This document shows positions 1 through 20,649 of a stretch of 64,000 nucleotides of DNA, piece after piece (position 1 is the first letter of the stretch; every line of letters begins with the position of its first letter). The stretch comes from Leptospira kirschneri serovar Cynopteri str. 3522 CT (GTDB taxonomy: Bacteria > Spirochaetota > Leptospiria > Leptospirales > Leptospiraceae). The stretch spans positions 37,501 through 101,500 of the forward strand of contig NZ_AHMN02000005.1 of the NCBI RefSeq assembly GCF_000243695.2, in the 5' to 3' direction. The position numbers were made by a program, and so were the translations under genes. The notes under the pieces were generated by a model. The model was not told the DNA's origin, ran no database searches, and saw only the letters and a program-made list of their open reading frames with translations.

Positions 1-1632
<1,632 letters not shown>

Positions 1633-1649
1633 GTCTATCCCGGATAATT

Positions 1650-2270
<621 letters not shown>

Positions 2271-2281
2271 TTTCCTTACCT

Positions 2282-2590
<309 letters not shown>

Positions 2591-2603
2591 TTTCAGAGAG
2601 CTC

Positions 2604-3811
<1,208 letters not shown>

Positions 3812-3859
3812 TGACTTTTTAATCTCCTTACTTTTGAACGAACCCTAACGGGAATCGAC

Positions 3860-5725
<1,866 letters not shown>

Positions 5726-6517
5726 ATTTTTTGCCCTAAAGAAGTTCCTACTTTTTTTTCTAAGAATCCATTTTCAAACAAAATCGATTCTCAACGTTTA
5801 AAGTTTTCAGAAAAGTTTTTGCCCTTTGTTCTTTATTTGCCCTAAGTTCTGAAAAAAATTAACAAACATTATAGACTTTTTTAACGTGAATTCAACGTAA
5901 GAGATTCGTTTTATAAAAACCTAATTTTCCATAAAAAATAATATGAGGAACTCCCCAACTCGAGTCACAAAAAATGAATGTTTAAAGATCTGTAATGCGA
6001 CTTAATCTACCACAAATTTATATTTTAACGTGAGTTCGTAAAGAAATCCATGATTCATTTTTCTGAAAAAAAATTGAAATCTGAAACTGCAGATTTTTTT
6101 CTAAAACGTGGGAACTACTACTTTTAGAAAATTCTTTCTTATTTTCTTACGCCCTGCTCACATTTTTTAAGATTTTAGGTAGGTTTTAGGACAACTCTGA
6201 TTGGAATCTTACAAATCCTAGATCGTTTAGATTAGAAGTAGGAACTACTATAACTCTGAATCTAGAAAAACTTTCAGAAGACTAGATTGGATCGAAATGG
6301 GACGTAATCTTGTGGGAACTATTACAAATCGTGGATTTACCAGTTAAACTTTAAAAATTGTGGGAACTACTATAAAATACAAAAAGAATCATCGTCCATC
6401 TGATTTTTACACAAAACCGCTGTTTTGCGGTCATCATCAAATTTAAAGTTCGTTTTATAGAAGTTTACACTGATGTAATACCGATTATGATTTTAAATCG
6501 ATTTGACTCTAGACTTT
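5726..6517. other. Gene-free, repeat-rich intergenic stretch
   Basis: I see no convincing gene. The stretch carries several copies of the TGTGGGAACTACTACAAA-type motif (around 6108, 6237, 6311, 6360), an AACGTGAATTCAACGTAA-type motif near 5883, and a 130-bp unit (6311-6440) found again near 20.97 and 54.34 kb. A segment from about 5880 to 6010 is similar to 59340-59470. Any promoter of the EF-G-like/tuf/S10 operon should be near 5726-5900, but I cannot assign one. Confidence 0.6.
6311..6440. repeat. Dispersed 130-bp unit with GTGGGAACT motifs and a CCGC/GCGG hairpin, copy 1
   Basis: The unit reads: GTGGGAACTATTACAAATC, a 'gtggatttaccagttaaac' segment, a second GTGGGAACTACTATAAAA, 'agaatcatcgtcca', and a hairpin AACCGCTGTTTTGCGGT. 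The same order, reverse-complemented, occurs at about 20963-21094 and 54333-54453 with scattered substitutions. Confidence 0.75.
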
Positions 6518-7109
6518 TTACTTACAGGCATTTTGTTTACGAATCATCTCGTTCAAGTTCTCTTCTTCTTCCTGAGTGACATTGTGTCTTTTCAAAACAG
6601 ACTCAGCTAACATCACCGCAGAAACATCTTTGTTGGTACAATGACTGAAAAACTCAATCGCTTCGGCCCTTGTATTTTGATTTTCTTTTCCTAAACGAAT
6701 TCGATGCAGCTCGAGACGTTTTTCTTTTGTGGAAAGATCCACAATCAAATAATCCGCATAACATTCTTTGATTAGATGATCGGGAAGATCCGTAATTGGG
6801 CATTCTTTTTTGATAGGATTCGGTTTTTCATTTTTCAATTCCGGTTCGGCTACAACCCGGCTTAGAGAGGCTTGAATTTCAGAATTTGTTTGAATAGTAT
6901 TATTTTCTTTTTCTTTATTTTGGAAAATTTCCGGTTCTTTAGGAAGTGGAAGTTTATTTTCTACGATCGATTCTTTTTCAAGAAGCCGATCCAAAAAATA
7001 ATCTATCATAAAAATTGAATATTTTTGAATCTTATCCTCTTCATAGAAACCTAAAATCGCCTTTTTAGCCGCTTTTTTATTATTTAGAATTTCCGCCTTA
7101 CTAGCCTTA
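6518..7109 (-). pseudogene. 3' portion of an IS-interrupted hypothetical gene
   Basis: This is the C-terminal half of a gene split by the IS at 7110-7974. The frame is open from the insertion point (7108) to the stop at 6518-6520. Removing the IS and one copy of the TTA duplication joins it in frame to 7978-8615, restoring 409 codons plus stop. The first ATG inside this piece is at 7007-7009, so a 163-residue product is conceivable but has no known promoter. The sequence is charged and Lys/Glu-rich, with a C-terminal domain of about 80 residues containing [21 protein letters not shown] do not recognise the family. Confidence 0.7.
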
Positions 7110-7974
7110 GAGCCGGTCTCAAAACTGGTTGTACTTTTGAATCGTAATTATTTACTTGTGAAATGGACAAATATTATTCAGAGATACCGGATGGACTTTG
7201 GAAACAAATAGCCCCATTGATCCCGAAAGAAAAGGTAAATCCGAAAGGAGGTCGCAATCGAGTACCAACACGATTAGTAATGGCCGGTATCATCTATCGA
7301 ATGAAAACAGGCTGTCAGTGGCGTGCCATTCCGAATGAGTTTGGATCTGGCCAAACTTGTCACAGAAGATTTCAAGAATGGGAACGAGCAGGAGTATTCA
7401 AAAAGATTTATAAATCTATTTTAAAATATTATGATGTAAAGAATCAGATAGCATGGGACTGGGCTTCGATGGATTCGGCAATGGTTAAAGCTCCCAAAGG
7501 GGGAGCTTAACTGGGAAAAACCCTACAGACCGTGCCAAATTGGGGGTTAAACGGCATATTCTTACAGATGGAAATGGAATTCCTTTGGCCATAACATTGA
7601 GTGGAGCCAATGTTCATGATAAACACGCTGTAAAAGATACGTTGAATTCAATCCTGATTTTTTCCGGTAGAAGAAAAAAGAAACCAAAACATCTTTGTTT
7701 AGATAAAGGATATGATTTCAAAGATATAGAAGTTTTAATCAAAAGAAGAAACATTCAATCTCATATTCGGAAAAAAGGTGAGAAGCCTCTCATTGGTAAA
7801 TATAAAGGAAAACCTAGACGATGGGTCGTTGAAAGAACTAACAGTTGGCACAATCGATTCAGGGCTATCCTAATTCGTTGGGAAAGAAAATCTGAAAATT
7901 ATCTTGCATCTCTTTATCTCGCAAGCTCTATCATTGCTTTTAACTTTTTTGATAGGTAGTTTTGAGACCGGCTC
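7110..7974 (+). mobile_element. IS5-family insertion sequence (IS427-like), complete
   Basis: An 865-bp element bounded by 17-bp perfect terminal inverted repeats GAGCCGGTCTCAAAACT (7110-7126) and its complement (7958-7974). A 3-bp target duplication TTA flanks it (7107-7109 and 7975-7977). It encodes a two-frame transposase, typical of IS427-group elements. Size, repeats and coding capacity suggest a complete copy. It has inserted into, and split, a leftward gene. Confidence 0.92.
7163..7959 (+). CDS. IS5-family DDE transposase, two frames joined by -1 frameshift
   Basis: The first frame (7163-7510) encodes the N-terminal domain [20 protein letters not shown]... with CQWRAIP and the first catalytic Asp in [15 protein letters not shown]. 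It ends at TAA 7508-7510. The -1 frame continues through [10 protein letters not shown] and carries LDKGYD (second Asp) and [11 protein letters not shown] (catalytic Glu), ending at 7959. The switch site is the A3G5 run AAAGGGGG (7496-7503). Fusing the frames there gives a continuous transposase of normal IS427-type layout, so programmed slippage is more likely than decay. Confidence 0.88.
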
Positions 7975-7977
7975 TTA

Positions 7978-8615
<638 letters not shown>

Positions 8616-8619
8616 GTGG

Positions 8620-9171
8620 CTACTCCTTCCATTTTACGGAACATCCCATCGAGGGCATCTGATTGATAGGAGCAGGATTTCCTTTTACGAGTTGATGAAC
8701 CGCGTATTCTAATTCTTTTCTAGAAACCTGTTTTTCATTCTTCCAGTTGTCATCCATCCTTCCATGATAATACAACCTCTGTTCTCCATCATATAGATAA
8801 ATATCCGGAGTACACATCGCTTTTAGCTTTTTTGCAACTTCTTGAGTTTCATCTACTAAATAAGGAAAGGAAATCTCCCATTCCTTAATTTTTATAAGCA
8901 TCATCTCGGGTGAATCGTCTGGATAATCTGGATGTATATTTGGATTGATTGCAACAGTTCGAACTCCGAGAGAAAGTATTTCTCCCGCAAAACGAATCAA
9001 CCTCGGCCAAATTGCTTGTGCATAAGGACAATGATTACAAGTAACTATCAATAACAACCCGGTAGAACCAGACATTTGATCGGAAGAATATGTTTTTCCG
9101 TTTGGATCAGCCAACCGGAAAACTGGAAGCAAACTTCCCAATGGTATTTTTTCAGATTCAAGAAGTGACAT
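8620..9171 (-). CDS. Thioredoxin-fold (AhpC/TSA-Redoxin type) protein
   Basis: A 183-residue protein with a redoxin-like layout: N-terminal [20 protein letters not shown], then a core strand [20 protein letters not shown] with a CxxC motif (C-N-H-C) at the first helix, and later [26 protein letters not shown] with the cis-Pro-type 'TPD' turn. This is the pattern of cytosolic thioredoxin-family reductases; no signal peptide or lipobox is visible. The likely role is thiol-disulfide or peroxide reduction, substrate unknown. It precedes the IS-split gene in an apparent operon. Confidence 0.8.
   Translation of the reverse strand: MSLLESEKIPLGSLLPVFRLADPNGKTYSSDQMSGSTGLLLIVTCNHCPYAQAIWPRLIRFAGEILSLGVRTVAINPNIHPDYPDDSPEMMLIKIKEWEISFPYLVDETQEVAKKLKAMCTPDIYLYDGEQRLYYHGRMDDNWKNEKQVSRKELEYAVHQLVKGNPAPINQMPSMGCSVKWKE
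8623..8630 (-). promoter_or_regulatory. Shine-Dalgarno deciding a TTG start
   Basis: On the minus strand the sequence GGAAGGAG lies 7 nt before the TTG at 8613-8615 and overlaps the end of the upstream redoxin gene. There is no in-frame ATG nearby, so this site supports the unusual start. Confidence 0.7.
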
Positions 9172-9718
9172 GATTTTCGCCTTAAAATGAAATCAAGTTT
9201 ATTTCATAAAATTTTTTTTTACAGTAAATAATCCGTTTTTTTATGGAAAACTATTAAATACTTTCGAATATTTTTATTTTCCAATCGTAATCCGAATCAT
9301 TTCTTTTTTCAAAAAATCTTTCTAATAGACCGTTCCTTTATGATTTAATGTAAAAAAATTTTATGATTGCTCTTGGAAAGTTGTTTTGAAGGTGCCAATA
9401 ATTGTTACTCTCTTACTTATAAATTAGTTAATAAATTTTTTACTTTTAATAACCGTTGAAGTAATTTTTATTTGATTTAATTTTTTCAAATTCTAATTTT
9501 CTAAATCTTCTTTTTTCTTATGAATCCAGATAATTAGTTTTTTAGAATCGGACGATAAATCATTGAACCTCATATTCAAACTATACGATAGAATGTCATA
9601 AATTCCGTCTCTAAACGCAGATTTGTCTCAGAATTTGCGATCCTTATTGTATAGGGATTCATAATCGTTTTGATTCTTTATCAAAAATTGATTGAAACGA
9701 TTTTTTTTAACGTAAATG

Positions 9719-9885
9719 AACGCGAAAGGGATCGATGCGAGGTTAATAAATTGAAGCTTAAGATAAAATATTGTATTACGTTTCTTGTATACAATTTATT
9801 AACCAGAGCTAAAGAGCCCGGTCCGGCTGCCTGTGGCAGCCGGATTCGCCCCAATTTTCTTAAGTTGAACTCACGTTTTTTTAAG
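9719..9885. repeat. Dispersed structured repeat with two hairpins, copy 1
   Basis: It begins AACGCGAAAGGGATCGATG and ends near AACTCACGTTTTTTT. It holds a perfect 13-bp inverted repeat GGTTAATAAATTG (9741-9753) with CAATTTATTAACC (9792-9804), then GAGCTAAAGAGCCCGGT and a second hairpin CCGGCTGC-CTGTG-GCAGCCGG (9823-9843). The same order of parts occurs near 12.56-12.82, 53.54-53.83 and, more decayed, 21.2-21.35 and 22.28-22.52 kb. Confidence 0.8.
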
Positions 9886-10036
9886 GAAACTTATAAAATT
9901 CGAAATGATCAATCTTACTCAAAAATTATATAAAAAGTTTATCTTTATTACTAAAATAGAATCTTAAAATTAAAAATCGATTCTAATTTTATAGGATTCA
10001 ATTTCTATATGAAACTCCATTTTAAGATGCACACTA

Positions 10037-10130
10037 TAGAGTTGTTGAAAAATGAATCCTCCATCCGTTTCCGTTACATTGAAATAAATGATTGAAGCAT
10101 TGTTACAAATTTATACTTTCAACAACTCTA
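10037..10130. repeat. 94-bp MITE-like element, TIR TAGAGTTGTTGAAA
   Basis: Terminal inverted repeats TAGAGTTGTTGAAA and TTTCAACAACTCTA enclose about 65 bp without coding capacity. Copies of 93-103 bp lie at 11780, 38362, 45094 and 59713, and worn ones near 23100 and 58200. Confidence 0.75.
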
Positions 10131-10182
10131 ATATAGAAACGGATACAAAAACTCCAATAACAAAAAATATCTGTTTATCGAT

Positions 10183-11028
10183 TTATTGTTCCCCCAGTTC
10201 GGCCCTTTTTTTCTCAGCGAGTGTTTTCCAATATCCTTCAGGATAGACTTTGATTAGATTTTCATAAAATAGCTTTTCCGCGTTCTTAATATTTACTTCT
10301 CCGCCATAGTATAATTTTCTTAAATAATTCGAATCCATTCCTTTGATATATTCTTCTCCAGGCTCTAGATTCATAGATACTTTATTTCCAGAAAAAATTT
10401 CACTTAACTCAGGCGTATCGTCTATAATTCCATACGGATCTTCTTTAGTGGTTTTAGTCACCTTTCCTATTAAGATTCCTCCAAACGTTATTTCTCCCGC
10501 TTTTGTTTTGATCGGAAACGCCTTAAAAGATTTAACCGGATCTATCGAAAAATTTCGTATCACAGTTCTTCGGCATCTCTGTCCACAACTGATTTGATAG
10601 GTATAATTCACTCCTGTAATCGCGTATTCTTTTGTCGGATCCAGTGAGAGTAACAGATAAAACGGCGATACATATCCTGTTTTTCCTTCAAAGTATTGTG
10701 TTGATTCCACTTTTTCCACCATCGCTGGTTCTTCGATCGGATACGGATTTACATTCAAAGTTTTTGTTTTTTCATCTTTTAATATGATTTCGGAAAACTT
10801 GACTCCATAGGTCCCGAGTTCGGCAAATACCGTTCCTACATCCTTACTGAATAGATTGATTAGTGGTTTGTGATTTTGATTGTACGCATAAAGCCCAAAA
10901 GCCACTAACCCGTATGATTTCTTATCCTTTTCAGTTACCGGATTATAGACTCGGACCACTTCTCTTGTACAGTTTGATACAAACGTAAAAAATACAATAA
11001 ATGCTATTCGTATTAAAAAACTTGACAT
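10183..11028 (-). CDS. Putative lipoprotein of unknown function
   Basis: Start chosen at ATG 11026-11028 because AAGGGGGAT lies just upstream; the frame is open 16 codons further but without a better site. The 281-residue product begins [20 protein letters not shown], a lipoprotein signal with a relaxed spirochaetal lipobox and Cys20. The mature part contains a Cys pair in [18 protein letters not shown] and an Asp/Glu-rich C-terminal half. I recognise no domain. It is divergent from the lipoprotein gene at 11070, sharing a 41-bp intergenic region that must hold both promoters or overlap the coding starts. Confidence 0.75.
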   Translation of the reverse strand: MSSFLIRIAFIVFFTFVSNCTREVVRVYNPVTEKDKKSYGLVAFGLYAYNQNHKPLINLFSKDVGTVFAELGTYGVKFSEIILKDEKTKTLNVNPYPIEEPAMVEKVESTQYFEGKTGYVSPFYLLLSLDPTKEYAITGVNYTYQISCGQRCRRTVIRNFSIDPVKSFKAFPIKTKAGEITFGGILIGKVTKTTKEDPYGIIDDTPELSEIFSGNKVSMNLEPGEEYIKGMDSNYLRKLYYGGEVNIKNAEKLFYENLIKVYPEGYWKTLAEKKRAELGEQ

Positions 11029-11069
11029 CTTGATCCCCCTTTTTAGCAATAAGAAAAATTTCATTTCAT

Positions 11070-11762
11070 ATGCCAACCATTTTGAACAACAGAATTCTTT
11101 TTATCTTTCTATACTTTGTTTTAGTTTTACAAGGCTGCCTTACAGTTACCGAAAAAGAAATTCCTCCTAAAATCGATCTAGGAAATCACCTTCACAGACT
11201 ACAGGAAACATTAGTCATTATAGAAGAATTTCGGAGCAATCTGAATCTTGAATTGGTAAATCAAGAAAACATTTCTGGTTTAGGTGAGGATCATCTTCAG
11301 AAATTTCGAAATCCGACTGTTAGTGCGATAACAAAAAAGAATTTTGCCGGTGCTTTTGCCCAGTGTCGTTGCTTTCAAAACGTTGTGATCGCTTTTAAAG
11401 GTATAGACGACATAGATCTTCTCCGAAAGAAATATAAAAACGTGATTCGCATTAAATTAGCTGAATATAGTGATAATGATACCCTTTTTATTACTTCCTT
11501 GTTAACTGCTTCTACTTTAGGTTTGATTCCCACTTGGAATTCATTTGCCAGAAAAGCGGAAGTTACAATCGAATCGGATTCACTTACTCAACCGGTTACA
11601 TTTAATTACGATAGAAGATTTAAATTATTTGCCCATCTTTTTCTTTTTTTCGGTTTATTCAAAGAAAATAGCGTTCTCAATCGTTACACTGAGTTTTATG
11701 ATTTTTTTAAGTTAGTTTCATCGGACGTTTATTCTCAAAAATTAATTCCTTTAGATAATTAG
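11070..11762 (+). CDS. Putative lipoprotein of unknown function
   Basis: The 230-residue product begins [20 protein letters not shown] and has a lipobox LQGC with Cys23, so it is probably an outer- or inner-membrane lipoprotein. The mature region is mixed alpha/beta with a Cys-Arg-Cys (QCRCFQNVV) and a C-terminal stretch of aromatic residues. It shows a hydrophobic segment [19 protein letters not shown] around residues 138-156. Family unknown. It diverges from the lipoprotein at 10183-11028 and is followed 17 bp later by a MITE-like element. Confidence 0.72.
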   Translation: MPTILNNRILFIFLYFVLVLQGCLTVTEKEIPPKIDLGNHLHRLQETLVIIEEFRSNLNLELVNQENISGLGEDHLQKFRNPTVSAITKKNFAGAFAQCRCFQNVVIAFKGIDDIDLLRKKYKNVIRIKLAEYSDNDTLFITSLLTASTLGLIPTWNSFARKAEVTIESDSLTQPVTFNYDRRFKLFAHLFLFFGLFKENSVLNRYTEFYDFFKLVSSDVYSQKLIPLDN

Positions 11763-11779
11763 TATTTGTTCTTTTATAA

Positions 11780-11882
11780 TAGAGTTGTTGAAAAATTCTA
11801 TAGTGGCGATTAACAAAACTGCTTCAATTGCCGATTTGCATAAAATAGAAACAGATGGAGAATTTATTTTTCAACAACTCTA
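11780..11882. repeat. 103-bp MITE-like element, TIR TAGAGTTGTTGAAAA
   Basis: Ends TAGAGTTGTTGAAAAATTC and TTTTTCAACAACTCTA. The interior 'gcgattaacaaaactgc' and 'aaacagatggagaat' is shared with the copy at 59713-59814, so these two form a subfamily. Confidence 0.78.
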
Positions 11883-11937
11883 ATGTTAATAGTTTATTTA
11901 TACATTCTAAAGTTATAATATTTGAAAATTATATTTC

Positions 11938-12474
11938 TTATAAATCAGGTTCTGGCAGCAAATCTTTATTTTTACTTTTTAACGGGTTTGGTTTAGAATA
12001 TAACTCTCTAGAAATTTGATTTTTCCGCAGATTTAAGTTCCAGATCATCCTGTAATTCCCATGAAACTGAGGAACTCCTCGGTTCATGGTATTTTCTATA
12101 AAATCCCCAATTCCAACTTCTTCGAGCCAAAGAAGATAATTGAAAAGATAACATCTGGAAACACCATGTGCCGCAGCCAAAGCCCCCAAAATAGCCCAAA
12201 CACCCGTATGCACATGAATCGTCATCTTCTTTAATTCACCAACACCCCAATTATACTTGATCTTACCAGCTCTCCAATAAAGCCGATCTAAAGAGGAAAT
12301 ATACTTTGTATATCTTTTCAACAAAAACGGAAGTTTTTTAGAAAGAGCTTTTCTTTGAGTTTTATCCAACTGATTCCAATAGCTCAAAGGAATCAAAATA
12401 GAATCGGAGCCAACCACACCTTCATTCAAAGCGGATTGAATCTTTTTATCTGAATGCAACAAAAGAACGTCCAT
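11938..12474 (-). CDS. DUF1564-type Leptospira protein
   Basis: Recognised from the family pattern: MDVLLLHSDKKIQSAL at the N-terminus, LIPLSYWNQLDKTQRKALSKKLPFLLKRY, and the core TGVWAILGALAAAHGVSRCYLFNYLL followed by a GVPQFHGNYRMIWNLNLRKN segment. These are Leptospira-restricted proteins of unknown function with about 180 residues and possibly a DNA-binding-like helical core (inference). I place the start at ATG 12472-12474 (178 residues). The frame is open to 12594, but that extension is encoded by the dispersed repeat at 12558-12820 and is probably not native. Confidence 0.75.
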   Translation of the reverse strand: MDVLLLHSDKKIQSALNEGVVGSDSILIPLSYWNQLDKTQRKALSKKLPFLLKRYTKYISSLDRLYWRAGKIKYNWGVGELKKMTIHVHTGVWAILGALAAAHGVSRCYLFNYLLWLEEVGIGDFIENTMNRGVPQFHGNYRMIWNLNLRKNQISRELYSKPNPLKSKNKDLLPEPDL

Positions 12475-12557
12475 ACTCGAAGCGGTTCCAAGAATCGCTC
12501 GCGTGGAAGGTATTTTAGAAAAAAAATGTCTCTTCTTTCTATAAAATAACCTGAATT

Positions 12558-12820
<263 letters not shown>

Positions 12821-12877
12821 TCTCAAAATAGATTTTGCTTGTATTAGGAAATTAAAACTTTTTAAAATGCATTTCTT

Positions 12878-13555
12878 ATGTTTGAATTTCATGGCTGGGC
12901 CGTGTTACGTTATCATACGCACGATATGGTTGAAACGTTAGAAGAAGTTTCACTTCAAAAACTTTTACAATGGCTTTCCGATAGGAAAGTTCAAGACTTT
13001 GTAAACATTCAACGCTCAAACGGACAAATCTGCTTGACTATGTCGGGATTGTTCAATCACAGATCGGCTTTAATCATAGACATTTTTAAAAAAATTTCGG
13101 ACATTATGCCCGGTTCTTACCATAACCTTACCCACAAGTATTTAGATTTCAATATTAAATCTGTGGGAATTACGACAAATCCTCTGTAAAACTGAGTTCC
13201 CACCCTTATTTTTGGGTGGGGGCGGAGGTGGAGAAATTCGGAAGACTTTTCTCTATCAGAAAAACATGCTTTTTGCAAGTAAAAAGACTCATTCTTGTCG
13301 GAACACTTGAAAAATGTGCGTTTTTGAGCCTTATGATTCTAAAATCCTATTCAACTTGTGGGTAAGGTTATGGGTTCTTACGGGCTTCTTTATATCCACG
13401 ATGAAGAAGATGATAAAAATGAAATCGATCACTCCAATGAATTTGTAGTTTGGAAATTAGCAAGAGGTCATTTGAACCAAGAAAAGGATCCTTTTTTATC
13501 CCCATATATTCCCTCGATTGAAGACCCTTATGATTCATCAAGAGCGGATATTTAA
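12878..13555 (+). pseudogene. Imm7-type immunity protein gene, split by a MITE
   Basis: The 5' part (12878-13120) encodes MFEFHGWAVLRYHTHDMVET through IMPGSY, typical of the Imm7 family of polymorphic-toxin immunity proteins. The 3' part (13382-13555) encodes GLLYIHDEEDDKNE...VVWKLARG...DPFLSPYIPSIEDPY, the conserved Imm7 C-terminus. A 252-bp element with a 9-bp duplication GGTTCTTAC lies between them. Removing element and one duplicate restores a 138-residue frame. With the insert, translation stops at 13187-13189. No cognate toxin is adjacent, so this was probably already an orphan immunity gene. Confidence 0.85.
13121..13372. mobile_element. 252-bp MITE with 9-bp target duplication
   Basis: Terminal inverted repeats CATAACCTTACCCACAAGT and ACTTGTGGGTAAGGTTATG bound the element; GGTTCTTAC flanks it on both sides (13112-13120 and 13373-13381). 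No transposase is encoded. A longer copy in reverse orientation lies at 20218-20501, also with a 9-bp duplication. The driving transposase is not in this window. Confidence 0.92.
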
Positions 13556-13692
13556 TCTTTCCCTGTGGTAAGCTCTTTTTACTTTCAAATTTTATAGAAT
13601 ACGTTTTTTATATACGTAGGCAGATTTTTTTTGCTATCCTAAATTCGTAGATTTACTTAAAAATAGTTTAGTAAATTAAAATATATTAAATT

Positions 13693-17013
<3,321 letters not shown>

Positions 17014-17123
17014 ATTAAAATACAGATTTTTAGTTAAGCCCTATCCTTCAAGCATCAATTGACTGCTTTGACTACAAATTAGAGTCATCCAATAAAATGT
17101 AACGATCCATCAATTTCTATGTT

Positions 17124-19709
<2,586 letters not shown>

Positions 19710-19953
19710 GTTATTTGATTATTTTATCCGATTTTTTATACGGGTTTTCTTTCGAATTTTATTTTCCTATTTTTTTTTATGTAAGTTTATGGAAAACAAA
19801 AGTTTCACTGCAAAATCCGAGTTTGTGAGAGTTCCCACATTTTATTTTTTGAGGAAAAATTAGGTTTCGTAGAACAAATTCTACACCAAACTCACACTTT
19901 TTAAGTTTTACCTAAAATTATCACAGTACAATCCATAAAAACCGCTTTCGTAA

Positions 19954-19969
19954 TGTGGGAACTACCACA
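19954..19969. repeat. Palindromic motif TGTGGGAACTACCACA
   Basis: Inverted repeat TGTGG/CCACA with six central bases. The identical 16-mer recurs at 22930-22945 and a one-base variant at 53938-53953. About twenty looser versions lie in the intergenic deserts of the window. Confidence 0.7.
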
Positions 19970-20217
19970 AAAATTCAGTTGCAAAAGCCATTCATAGTTA
20001 AAGCTACATAATCTGTGGGAACTCTCACATTTCATTCGGTCATTGATTTTGAAACAAACTTAGAGAACCTCAGCTCGTTTATCATCTTTGAGTTTGTTTT
20101 TTATCTTCCCGAAAAAACTTATGAGAATCTATTAAATCCCAAAAGAACAAACTTATTTAACGTGAGCAGGGCGTAACAAATACGAAAGCAATTATTATGC
20201 TGCGATCCGTAGAGAGC

Positions 20218-20501
20218 CATAACCTTACCCACAAGTTGAATAGGATTTTAGAATCATAAGGCTCAAAAACGCACATTTTTCAAGTGTTCCGACAAGAATG
20301 AGTCTTTTTACTTGCAAAAAGCATGTTTTTCTGATAGAGAAAAGTCTTCCGAATTTCTCCACCTGAATTGCGACCCATGGGAAGCAATTCATTGAGTTAC
20401 CCCCACCCAAAAATAAGGGTGGGAACTCAGTTTTACAGAGGATTTGTCGTAATTCCCACAGATTTAATATTGAAATCTAAATACTTGTGGGTAAGGTTAT
20501 G
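20218..20501. mobile_element. 284-bp MITE, second copy, with 9-bp target duplication
   Basis: Same terminal repeats as 13121-13372 (CATAACCTTACCCACAAGT ends) in reverse internal orientation. GTAGAGAGC flanks both sides (20209-20217 and 20502-20510). It is about 32 bp longer than copy 1 because of an internal block around 20366-20399 with a GAATTGC/GCAATTC hairpin. It has inserted into a member of the structured dispersed repeat. Confidence 0.9.
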
Positions 20502-20607
20502 GTAGAGAGCGTTGTATTGAGTTTCAAACGCGACCTGTCGAGCGACCGTAGAAGCGAGACGCTGAGTTCAGGAAAGGGTTGTTGAGTTCAATTTTGATTC
20601 TAAAATC
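20366..20607. repeat. 242-bp unit duplicated exactly on the other side of the linker
   Basis: 20366-20607 and 20650-20891 are the same 242 bp by eye, separated only by the 42-bp linker at 20608-20649. The unit covers the right half of the MITE and the following repeat sequence up to GATTCTAAAATC. This A-linker-A layout is what a read around a small circularised library fragment would give. Confidence 0.93.
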
Positions 20608-20649
20608 TCGTATAACTTCGTATAATGTATGCTATACGAAGTTATTACG
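20608..20649. other. 454 paired-end linker (contains loxP), assembly artefact
   Basis: The 42 bp read TCG + loxP (left arm ATAACTTCGTATA, spacer ATGTATGC, right arm TATACGAAGTTAT) + TACG. From memory this is the 454 Titanium paired-end circularisation linker. The identical sequence recurs at 34435-34476 in unrelated context. It is not expected in a Leptospira chromosome. Confidence 0.95.

Larger units (their letters stand above)
9172..10182. other. Gene-free stretch with structured repeat and MITE
   Basis: About 1 kb of very AT-rich DNA. Beyond the structured dispersed repeat (9719-9885) and the 94-bp MITE-like element (10037-10130), I see nothing assignable in 9172-9718 or 9886-10036. An open frame at 9670-9933 runs through the repeat and is not credible as a gene. 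Confidence 0.6.

Noticed and set aside
9670..9933. 87-residue open frame
   Set aside because: It runs through the two hairpins of the structured repeat; its residues change with the repeat and it has no ribosome site.
20608..20649. Natural loxP site or remnant of a P1-like Cre/lox element
   Set aside because: The borders match the 454 linker, the same 42 bp occur twice in unrelated places, and a 242-bp exact duplication surrounds one copy; no Cre-like recombinase is present.
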